Of a stretch of 64,000 nt of DNA, positions 10,445 through 19,000 are shown in pieces. The DNA is from Catellatospora paridis (GTDB lineage Bacteria > Actinomycetota > Actinomycetes > Mycobacteriales > Micromonosporaceae): assembly GCF_009720365.1 (NCBI RefSeq), contig NZ_ML769313.1:1-64000 (forward strand). The letters are read 5' to 3'. The notes under the pieces are model-generated. The model saw only the letters and a list, made by a program, of their open reading frames with translations. It was not told the DNA's origin and made no database searches. Within the stretch, counting starts at the first letter, position 1. Every line of letters begins with the position of its first letter. Position numbers and translations under genes: made by a program.

Positions 10445-10526
10445 TCCCCGGTTCTCGCTGGTCGGGGGCATGCGCCGATCCTCCACCATCCACCGTGGAG
10501 ACCTGGTCTTCCTTCTGTGAAGGGAT

Positions 10527-10574
10527 GGGAAGGGCACCTTCTACGACGCGGAGCGTGGTGAAGGTGCCCTTCCC
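10527..10574. repeat. Intergenic palindrome, family A copy 1
   Basis: Inverted repeat with arms GGGAAGGGCACCTTC and GAAGGTGCCCTTCCC (15 bp, perfect) in the 134-bp gap between the convergent SARP and ABC-permease genes. Same arms occur at 20342 and 47810. Acts plausibly as a bidirectional terminator. Confidence 0.85.
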
Positions 10575-10578
10575 ACGC

Positions 10579-11397
10579 CTAGGTGCGGCGGCGGTAGGCG
10601 CGGACGGCGAGGGGGGCGAAGACGGCGAGCAGGCCCAGCGACCACAGCAGTGTGGACGTGATCGGGCCCGCGATGGGGCCGCCGAGCATGAGGCCGCGGG
10701 CCGCTTCCATGACGTCGGTGACCGGGTTGAGTTTGACCCAGGCCTGCAGCCAGCCGGGCAGGGTGTCGGTGGGGACCATCATGTTGGTGCCGAAGGTCAG
10801 CGGGAACATGATCAGGAACGAGATGCCCTGCACCGCGCCGGGCTCGCGGACCAGCATGCCGATCAGCACCGAGGTCCAGCTCAGGCAGAACGAGAAGACC
10901 AGTACTAGCAGGCAGGCGGCCAGGCCCAGCAGCGGGCCGTTGCCGAAGCGGAAGCCGAGCGCGGTGCCGAAGCCGATCAGCACCACCATCGCGACCACGA
11001 ACCGGATCACGTCGCCGAGCACCGCGCCGATCAGCGGGGCGGAGCGGGCGATGGGCAGGCTGCGGAAGCGGTCGAAGACGCCCTTCTTGATGTCGCTGTT
11101 GAGGTTGACGCCGATCGCGGTCGAGGCGAACATCGCCGTCTGCACCATGATCGCCGGAAGCAGGAACTGCAGGTACGCGTGCTGCGAGCCGGCGACCGCG
11201 CCACCCAGCAGGTACACGAAGATGACCACGAAGATGACCGGCTGCAGGGTGACGTCGAGCAGCTGCTCGGGGGTGCGGCGGGTCTTGGTCAGGCTGCGCG
11301 CGGCCAGCGCGAGGCTGTGCCGGATCAGGCGGAACGGACGCCGGGCCGGGGCCGTGGCGGCCACGGCCGGGGCGGGCGGGGTGAGGGTGGCGGTCAT
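10579..11397 (-). CDS. ABC-2 type permease, DrrB-like
   Basis: 272 residues. Polar N-tail of about 50 residues, then six hydrophobic segments; the ABC-2 signature region lies in the last third (LVREPGAVQGISFLIMFPLT, then MMVPTDTLPGWLQ). The ATG at 11397 overlaps the ATPase stop (ATGA), so subunits are translated together. With the ATPase it forms a drug or lipid exporter of the daunorubicin-resistance type. Substrate unknown. Confidence 0.93.
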   Translation of the reverse strand: MTATLTPPAPAVAATAPARRPFRLIRHSLALAARSLTKTRRTPEQLLDVTLQPVIFVVIFVYLLGGAVAGSQHAYLQFLLPAIMVQTAMFASTAIGVNLNSDIKKGVFDRFRSLPIARSAPLIGAVLGDVIRFVVAMVVLIGFGTALGFRFGNGPLLGLAACLLVLVFSFCLSWTSVLIGMLVREPGAVQGISFLIMFPLTFGTNMMVPTDTLPGWLQAWVKLNPVTDVMEAARGLMLGGPIAGPITSTLLWSLGLLAVFAPLAVRAYRRRT

Positions 11398-12350
11398 ACG
11401 CCGGCCTCCTGGCGGTCGTCGGCTCCGTGGCCGGTGAGGGTGAGGAAGACCTCGTCGAGACTGGGCAGGCGCAGCGACAGCTCGGTCATGGTGATCCCCG
11501 CGGCGGCCAGTCGGCGTACGGCCTCGGTGAACGCGGTGTCGTCCGGCACCGGCACGGTGAGCACGCCGCGGCTGGGCGACTCGGGCTGGTGGCCGGAGAC
11601 CGCGGCGAGGATCTGCCCGGTGTCGCCGAGGCGGGCCGGGTCGGCGGGGCGCGCGGCGATGGTCTGGCCGCCGACGATGCGCTTGAGGTCGGCGGGGGTG
11701 TCGTGGGCGATCACCCGGCCGTGGTCCATCACCGTGATCTCGTCGGCGAGCGCGTCGGCCTCCTCCAGGTACTGCGTGGTCAGCAGGACCGTGGTGCCGT
11801 CGGCGACCAGCGCGCGGACCATGTTCCAGACGTCGTCGCGCTTGGCCGGGTCGAGGCCGGTCGTCGGCTCGTCGAGGTAGATCACGTCGGGGCGGCCGAC
11901 CAGGCTCGCGGCGAGGTCGAGGCGGCGGCGCATACCGCCGGAGTAGGTGCGGGCGGGCCGGCCGGCGGCCTCGGTGAGGTCGAAGCGGGCCAGCAGTTCC
12001 GCGGCGCGGACCCGGGCGTCGGCGGTGCGCAGGTCCATCAGGCGGCCGATGAGCAGCAGATTCTCGGTGCCGGTGAGGTCGTCGTCGACGGAGGCGTACT
12101 GGCCGGTCAGCCCGATGCGGCGGCGCACCTGGTCGGCGTCGCGGACCACGTCGTAGCCGCCGACCACGGCGCGGCCGGCGTCGGGGCGCAGCAGCGTGGC
12201 GAGCACGCGTACCGCGGTGGTCTTGCCCGCGCCGTTGGGGCCGAGCACGCCGAGCACGGTGCCCGGTCGGGCGGCAAGATCCACGCCGTCCAGCGCGATG
12301 GTCTTGCCGTACCGCTTGACCAGGCCCTCGGCCTGGAAAGCGTAGGTCAT
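11394..12350 (-). CDS. ABC transporter ATPase, DrrA-like
   Basis: 318 residues. Walker A GPNGAGKTT near 40-48, signature YSGGMRRRLDLAASL, Walker B VIYLDEPTTGLDP, H-loop LLTTQYLEEAD. After residue 220 comes the C-terminal extension found in daunorubicin-type ATPases (SLRLPSLDEVFLTLTGHGAD). Start ATG 12350 is preceded by GGAAAC; in-frame upstream sequence is not protein-like. Diverges from a small gene at 12496. Confidence 0.95.
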   Translation of the reverse strand: MTYAFQAEGLVKRYGKTIALDGVDLAARPGTVLGVLGPNGAGKTTAVRVLATLLRPDAGRAVVGGYDVVRDADQVRRRIGLTGQYASVDDDLTGTENLLLIGRLMDLRTADARVRAAELLARFDLTEAAGRPARTYSGGMRRRLDLAASLVGRPDVIYLDEPTTGLDPAKRDDVWNMVRALVADGTTVLLTTQYLEEADALADEITVMDHGRVIAHDTPADLKRIVGGQTIAARPADPARLGDTGQILAAVSGHQPESPSRGVLTVPVPDDTAFTEAVRRLAAAGITMTELSLRLPSLDEVFLTLTGHGADDRQEAGV

Positions 12351-12495
12351 GATCGTTTCCTTCCCTGGTCTGACGGGACCAGGGTGCGCGGAGCCGCTGG
12401 CAGGGCGCGCACAGCTCGCTGGCACGCGCGCACACCTTGGGCACACGGCGGCCGCGGTGCTACCGTCGACAACCCCTGAACCCCGAGGTCAGCCC

Positions 12496-12705
12496 ATGTC
12501 TCACCGTTGCGGCAAGCACGTCCTCCTGTCCGCCCCCGCCTCCCCGCGCTCCGGCTGGGTGGCCTGCGCGGTCCACCGGATGGGCGACACCCAGCTCGAC
12601 CACATGTTCGGCCGCATCGTCGGCCTCGAATTCCACGGCGAAGAGGTCCTCGCCTTCGGCTGGATCATCCACCACGCCATGCTCGACGACCCCCACGCCG
12701 CCTGA
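12496..12705 (+). CDS. Small hypothetical protein
   Basis: 69 residues, MSHRCGKHVLLSAPASPRSG start, with WVACAVHRMGDTQLDHMFGR and a GLEFHGEEVLAFGWIIHHAM core. GC3-biased and preceded by GAGGTCAGCCC. No recognised domain. Short, so the call rests on codon bias and position (divergent from the ABC operon, convergent with the GH99 gene). Confidence 0.55.
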   Translation: MSHRCGKHVLLSAPASPRSGWVACAVHRMGDTQLDHMFGRIVGLEFHGEEVLAFGWIIHHAMLDDPHAA

Positions 12706-12733
12706 TCTCCCTGCACCGCTCCACGCGCTGCGC

Positions 12734-12820
12734 GCTGCAGTTTCGGGGAAAGTGCGGCTTCGGCGGCGCTGATTCGTGCACTTTCCCCGAAACTGCAGCC
12801 AATTTCCCCGAAACCGCAGC
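12734..12820. repeat. 22-bp perfect palindrome with an extra third arm
   Basis: Arms at 12734-12755 and 12778-12799 are exact complements over 22 bp (core TTTCGGGGAAAGTGC), loop 22 nt. A third, nearly identical right arm follows at 12803-12820 (TTTCCCCGAAACCGCAGC). Lies in the convergent gap before the GH99 terminator. Confidence 0.8.
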
Positions 12821-12834
12821 GCGGGTCGGGGAAG

Positions 12835-12878
12835 ACCCGTCCCCGGCGCTCACGTGGGGGGCGGCGCCGGGGACGGGT
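12835..12878 (-). terminator. Hairpin terminator of the GH99-like gene
   Basis: Perfect 15-bp stem ACCCGTCCCCGGCGC with its complement, 14-nt loop, ending 8 bp from the stop codon of the gene ending at 12886 (minus strand). Confidence 0.75.
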
Positions 12879-12885
12879 GGTTCGG

Positions 12886-15366
12886 TCAGGAGGCGTAGGC
12901 CTCCAGCTCGGAGAGCTGGCCGGCGGGCCAGCCGGTGTTGCCGGTAAAGACCACGCGGACGTACCGGGTGGGGGTCACCGTGAAGGTGATCGTGACCGTG
13001 TTGCCCATGCTCGGGTTGAAGGTGTAGGTCGCCGAGGGGACCAGGGTGCGCCAGGTGGTGCCGTCGTCGCTGCCCAGCACGGACAGGGTCTGGCTGCGGG
13101 TGGCCCAGGAGGCCGGGGCGGGCAGTTTCAGCACCAGCCGGGACACCGCGGTGCTCGACCCGAGGTCGACCTGTGCCCACTGCGGCCAGGCGTTGTTCGG
13201 GCTCTCCCAGTAGGTGTCGCGGTTGCCGTCGGTGATGTTGCCCGAGCCGTACGACTGGACGTGGCCGCTTTCGGCGGTCGGCCGCCCGGCGGCCAGGTTC
13301 ACGTTGCCCGCCGGGTCGGTGGTGACGGTGACCGCGTTCGACGGCCCGGAGACCAGGCCGGCGGCGTCCTGCGCCGTGACGGTGAACGTGTGCGTCGAGC
13401 CCGCGGCCAGCCCCGACACGGTGAACGACGTGCCGCTCGCGGTGCCGACCTGGGTGCCGTTGCGCAGCACCCGGTAGCCGGTGACACCGACGTTGTCGGT
13501 GGACGCGGTCCAGGCCAGCGACACCGAGGTCTGGGTCTTGCCGGTGACGGTCAGGTTGCCGGGCACGCTAGGCGGCTGGGTGTCGACGATGCCGCCCCCG
13601 TACACCTCGAATTCGGAGACCTGGCCCGCGGGCCAGCCGGTGTTGGACGTGATGGTCAGGCGCACGTAGCGCACCGTGGCCGAGGCCGCGATGGTTACGG
13701 TGTTGGCCGTGGCCGGGTCGAACAGGCGACCGGCGGCGGCCGACAGGGGCTGCCAGGTCACGCCGTCGGTGGAGCCGTGCACGGCGATCTGCTGGGTGCG
13801 TGCACCCCAGCTCGGCGGGAGCTTCAGCGCGACCCGGGTGACCGGCAGCGCGCTGCCCAGGTCGACGGTCAGCGTCTGCGGGAACGCGTTGTTGACGCTC
13901 TCCCAGTAGCTGCCCGCGTTGCCGTCGACGGCGTTGCCGGGCGGGAAGCCGCCGTTGGCGCTCGACGCGACGACGGGGCGGTTCAGGGCCAGGTTGACGG
14001 TCGGCGACGCCGGGTCGGTGGTGACGGTGACCGTGTTGCTCGGGCCGGAGATCGCCCCGGCGGCGTCGCGGGCGCGTACGTAGTAGGAGTAGGTCGTGGC
14101 CGGGGTGAGGCCGTTGAGGGTGACCGAGGTGCCGGTGGGGGACGCCACGACGTTGTCGACCGCGCCGAGCTCCTGATAGACGGTGTAGCCGACGACGCCG
14201 ACGTTGTCGGTCGACGCGGTCCAGGACAGCGAGACGCTGGTCGCGGTCTTGCCGGTGACGGTCAGGTTGCCGGGCACGGTCGGCGGCACGATGTCGCCGG
14301 GGCCGGACCGGTTGGCGAACTCGGTGGCCCAGTAGCGGGTCCGGGTCAGATAGGCGGTCTCGGCGGCGGCGCCGGTCAGGCCGTACGCCCCGTCGTAGGT
14401 CTGGTAGCCGAAGCCCCCCGGTGGGGTGGCGTGCGCGGGTTCGATGGACGAGCCCTCGTGCCACTCGTTGAACGAGGTGATCGACACCCAGTCGGGCAGG
14501 CCGCCGGTGGCGGGGTTGAGCGCGTTGTTCCACTGCAGGTCGTAGGTCGCCCCGTTGGCACGGCCCACGGTCGGCGTGGTGTTGCCGGGCACGGCGCGGT
14601 CGTCGAGGTAGCCGGGTGCGACCGACGGCGCCCAGATCAGGCCGTTGGCCTCGCAGAAGGCGCTCGCGTTGGCCCAGCCCGGTGCGGTGGAGCCGGCGAT
14701 GCCGTCGTAGGTGTACATGCCGCCGAAGTGGGCGACCTTCGAGGTGTCCGTGGTCTGCGCCAGGATGATGTTGCTGCCCTTGAGCGGCGCGATCGCCGAC
14801 CAGTCGCTGATCAGCAGGCTCTCGAAGACGTAGAACGCGGGGCGGTTGCCGTGCGCGGCGTCGCGGTAGTAGGCGGGGCTGGCGCCATACCGTGTGTTGA
14901 GGTAGTTGACGTCGGCGACCGTAGAGGCGGCGGTGCGCCCGGCGTAGGGCTCCAGGTGCCAGGCGACCTTGAGACCCTGCGCGGCGGCGGCGGCCAGCAC
15001 GCCGGTGGCCAGGTTGTCCTCGTAGGAGTTCTGCCCCCACCAGCTGTAGACGAGCACGCCCGCGCCGGACTGACGGATCCACTGCATGTGCTGCGCGACC
15101 GCGCCCGCGTAGTCGCCGGAGTCGTACGCGCCGAGCTTCGGGTACAGGTTCGCGCCGACGTCGGCAGGCGGGGTGTGGCCGCCCTGCTGCCAGTGGCGGT
15201 ACTGGCCGTACACCGCCGGGTTGCCGTACCAGGAGTAGTAGAAGACGTGCACGTTCGGCGACGGTGGCGGGTCGGCGGCCGACGCGCCCTGCGGCGCTGC
15301 CGTGAGCCCGGCGGCCACCACCAGCGCGGCGAGCACCACGCGTAGTGGTCGTGCCCAGACGGACAT
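12886..15366 (-). CDS. Secreted GH99-like glycosidase with Fn3 and discoidin modules
   Basis: 826 residues. Signal peptide 1-30 (ASA-AD). Residues about 37-350: GH99-like (endo-alpha-mannosidase/mannanase clan) barrel, with VFYYSWYGNP at the start and FNEWHEG at 299-305; Glu301 and Glu304 show the E-x-x-E spacing known for GH99 catalytic residues. Then Fn3 (about 362-450), F5/8 type C (458-590), Fn3 (598-683) and a second F5/8 type C (689-826). RBS GGAGAGG before ATG 15366. The carbohydrate-binding modules resemble those of the divergent GH87 gene, so both are likely secreted against the same cell-wall or biofilm polysaccharide (inference). Alternative family GH71 is less likely. Confidence 0.87.
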   Translation of the reverse strand: MSVWARPLRVVLAALVVAAGLTAAPQGASAADPPPSPNVHVFYYSWYGNPAVYGQYRHWQQGGHTPPADVGANLYPKLGAYDSGDYAGAVAQHMQWIRQSGAGVLVYSWWGQNSYEDNLATGVLAAAAAQGLKVAWHLEPYAGRTAASTVADVNYLNTRYGASPAYYRDAAHGNRPAFYVFESLLISDWSAIAPLKGSNIILAQTTDTSKVAHFGGMYTYDGIAGSTAPGWANASAFCEANGLIWAPSVAPGYLDDRAVPGNTTPTVGRANGATYDLQWNNALNPATGGLPDWVSITSFNEWHEGSSIEPAHATPPGGFGYQTYDGAYGLTGAAAETAYLTRTRYWATEFANRSGPGDIVPPTVPGNLTVTGKTATSVSLSWTASTDNVGVVGYTVYQELGAVDNVVASPTGTSVTLNGLTPATTYSYYVRARDAAGAISGPSNTVTVTTDPASPTVNLALNRPVVASSANGGFPPGNAVDGNAGSYWESVNNAFPQTLTVDLGSALPVTRVALKLPPSWGARTQQIAVHGSTDGVTWQPLSAAAGRLFDPATANTVTIAASATVRYVRLTITSNTGWPAGQVSEFEVYGGGIVDTQPPSVPGNLTVTGKTQTSVSLAWTASTDNVGVTGYRVLRNGTQVGTASGTSFTVSGLAAGSTHTFTVTAQDAAGLVSGPSNAVTVTTDPAGNVNLAAGRPTAESGHVQSYGSGNITDGNRDTYWESPNNAWPQWAQVDLGSSTAVSRLVLKLPAPASWATRSQTLSVLGSDDGTTWRTLVPSATYTFNPSMGNTVTITFTVTPTRYVRVVFTGNTGWPAGQLSELEAYAS

Positions 15367-16025
15367 GACGGTTCCTCTCCGTAACGAGGTCGGGACGGTG
15401 CTGTTGCCCCGGAGCGCCTGCGGCGCGGCCGAGGGAGCGGTGTAGGCAAAACCTTAGATACGTGTTCGCAAAAACTCTAGAGTTGCGTGCAAGTTTGCAA
15501 TGCCAATCGAAACGTTGCGGACGGTGACGGCGCAACGGTTGCTGTCGCAACTGGCGTGTGGGACGGGCTCGCCGGGTCTGCGGGCCGCCCCTGCTCATCC
15601 GCGCGTGACGATGCGCCCCGCCGTCCAAAACGGAGACTGCCGAGATCAGTGGTCATGAGTGGACGTCACCGGCGGTGACCGGCCCTGGTCGCGGACGGGT
15701 CGTGGCCGTACGCACAGGAAATGATCACTGTCCGTCCTCACCCGACGGTTGCTACGTTTTTTGCATTGCACTGTGGACTTCTAACTACCAAGGCTCTAAC
15801 GTTTTGCTACCACAGTCAGAAACACCGATGACTTGAGCTCGAAACAGTGCTTCAGGTGGCAGGTGGCTCCTCGGCCGTGGCGGCGTGTGCGCGCGAGCTG
15901 GCACGTCGCCGCAATCCGCTCCGGCCGGGTCGCCTTCCGCACCACGGGGTGGCCGTCGTTCGCGACGGCGACCGCGGATTCGCGGCGGGATGAAACGCAG
16001 GAGAGGTAATGCAGGGAGGAGTGCA
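15367..16025. promoter_or_regulatory. Shared control region of divergent GH99-like and GH87 genes
   Basis: 659 bp between two divergent secreted glycosidase genes, with AT-richer patches at about 15440-15515 and 15715-15835. It contains a perfect 12-bp palindrome AACTCTAGAGTT (15473-15484), overlapping TTGC/GCAA half-sites (TTGCGTGCAA 15483-15492; GCAAGTTTGC 15489-15498), and ACTGTGG/CCACAGT arms at 15770 and 15810. No gene is credible here. The half-sites recall LacI-family MalR-type operators, but this is only similarity by eye. Confidence 0.5.
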
Positions 16026-19000
16026 GTGAAAATCAGAAACGTCCGGATCAGACTGCTCGCGGCGGTAGTCGCCGCCAGCCTGGCCGTCGTGGCGGGGCCG
16101 ACGTCACCGGCCTCGGCCGCCGGAGGGCCCAACCTGGCCGCCGGCAAGGCGACCGCGGCGAGCAGCGTCAACGGACCCTACGTGACCGGCAACCTCGTCG
16201 ACTCCAACGCGGGGTCGTACTGGGAGAGCTCCGGTGCCTTCGCCCAGTGGGCGCAGGTCGACCTCGGCAGCACCGTCAGCATCGACCAGGTCGTGCTGAA
16301 GCTGCCCGCGGGCTGGGGCGAGCGCACCCAGACGCTGTCCGTGCAGGGCAGCACCAACGGCACCTCGTTCAGCACGATCGTGGCCTCGGCCGGGTACAAC
16401 TTCCAGCCCGGCTCCGGCAACGTGGTGACCATCAACTTCACCGCCGCCAGCACCCGGTACGTGCGGATCAACATCACCGCCAACACCGGCTGGGCGGCCG
16501 CGCAGCTGTCCGAGCTGGAGGTGTACGGCGCGGGCGGCGGCTCGTCCGGCAACCTCGCCATCGGCAGGTCGATCACCGAGAGCGGCCACGCCGACGTCTA
16601 CGGGGCGGGCAACGCCAACGACGGCAACCAGGGCACCTACTGGGAGAGCGTGAACAACGCGTGGCCGCAGTGGCTGCGCGTCGACCTCGGCTCCACGGTC
16701 AGCGTGAACCGGGTCGTGCTGAAGATCCCGACCGGCTGGGGCGCGCGTACGCAGACCCTCGCCGTGCAGGGCAGCACCAACGGCACCACGTTCGCCGACA
16801 TCGTGGCCTCGACCGGGTACAACTTCACCGGCTCGAACACGGTGACGATCAACTTCGCCACCGCGTCCACCCGGTACGTGCGGATCAACATCACCGCCAA
16901 CACCGCGTGGCCGGCGGGGCAGATCTCCGAGTTCGAGATCTACGGCCCGACCACCGGTGACACCCAGGCGCCGACCACGCCGGGCAGCCTGGCCTACACG
17001 CAGCCCGCGTCCGGCCAGATCCGCCTGACCTGGAACGCGTCCACCGACAACGTCGGCGTCACCGCGTACGACATCTACGCCAACGGCGACCTGCTGACCA
17101 GCGTGAACGGCTCGACGCTGACCTACACCGACAGCCGGCCGGACAGCCAGACGGTCAGCTACTACGTGCGGGCCCGCGACGCGGCCGGCAACCAGTCGGG
17201 CAACAGCAACACCGTCACCCGCACCGGGCAGACCGGCGACACCCAGGCGCCCACCGCGCCCGGCAGCCTCGCCTACACCCTGCCCGCGTCCGGCCAGATC
17301 CGTCTGACCTGGACCGCGTCGACCGACAACGTCGGCGTGACCGGCTACGACATCTACGCCAACAGCGCGCTGCGCGGCAGCGTCAACGGCTCCACCCTGG
17401 TCTACACCGACAACCAGCCGGACACGGCGACGGTCAGCTACTTCGTCCGGGCCAAGGACGCGGCGGGCAACACCTCGCCGATGAGCAACATCGTCACCCG
17501 CAACGGCTCCGGCGGCGGCGGCACCAACCAGGCGCTGAACAAGCCGATCACCGACAACGGCCACACGCACATCTTCGCGCCGGAGAACGCCAACGACGGC
17601 GACCTCACCACGTACTGGGAGGGCAGCACGTCGCCCAACCAGCTCACCGTGGCGATGGGCTCCAACGTCGGCGTGTCCTCGGTCGTCGTCAAGCTGAACC
17701 CGGACGGCGCGTGGGGCGCGCGTACCCAGACCATCCAGGTGCTGGGCCGCGACCAGGGCTCGTCGTCGTTCGTCAACGTGGTCTCCGCGCAGGCGTACAG
17801 CTTCAACCCGGCCACCGGCAACACGGTGACCATCAACGCCTCCGGCAACTACGCCGACATCCGGCTCCAGTTCACCGGCAACTCCGGCGCCCCCGGCGGC
17901 CAGGTCGCCGAGCTCCAGGTCATCGGCACCCCGGCGCCGAACCCGGACCTCACGGTCACCTCGGTCACCTGGTCCCCGGCCTCCCCGGTGGAGACCGACG
18001 CGATCACGGTGAGCGCGGTCGTGCGCAACGCGGGCACCAACACCTCGGGCGCGACCAACGTCAACTTCTACCTGGGCACCACCCTGGTGGGCACCGGCTC
18101 GGTCGGCTCGCTGGCCGCCGGCGCGCAGACGACGGTCAACGCCAACATCGGCACCCGCAACGCCGGCACCTACGCGGTCACCGCGAAGGTCGACGAGGCC
18201 AACACCGTCGTCGAGCAGAGCGAGACCAACAACAGCTTCACCGCAGCGAGCAGCCTCACGGTCAGCCCGGTGCAGAGCTCCGACCTGGTGGCGAATCTGA
18301 GCTGGACGCCGAGCAACCCGTCGGCCGGCAACAACGTCACCTTCTCGGTGGCCATCAAGAACCAGGGCACCATCGCCTCGGCGAGCGGCGCGCACGGCAT
18401 CACGCTGACCGTCCTCAACGAGGCCGGCACCGTGATCCGGACGCTGACCGGCTCGGTCTCCGGCGTGATCAACGCCGGTGCCACGTCGGCGGCGCAGAAC
18501 CTGGGCACCTGGACCGCGGCCAACGGCAAGTACACCGTCCGCGTGGTGCTGGCCAACGACGCCAACGAACTGGCGGTCAAGCAGGCCAACAACACCAGCA
18601 ACACGCCGCTGTTCGTCGGGCGTGGCGCGAACATGAACTACGACATGTACGAGGCCGAGGACGGCTCGACCGGTGGCGGCGCGTCCGTCGTCGGCCCGAA
18701 CCGCATCATCGGCGACCTCGCCGGTGAGGCCAGCGGCCGCAAGGCCGTGACGCTGAACAGCAACGGCCAGTACGTGCAGTGGACCACCAAGTCCGCGTCC
18801 AACGCGCTGGTCACCCGGTTCTCCATCCCGGACAACGCGGGCGGCACGGGCACGACGTCGACGCTGAACATCTACGTCAACAACGTGTTCCACAAGGCGA
18901 TCACGCTGACCTCGAAGTACTCGTGGCTCTACGGCGCGGAGGCGGGGCCGAGCAACTCGCCCGGCGCCGGCGCGCCGCGTCACCTGTACGACGAGGCCAA

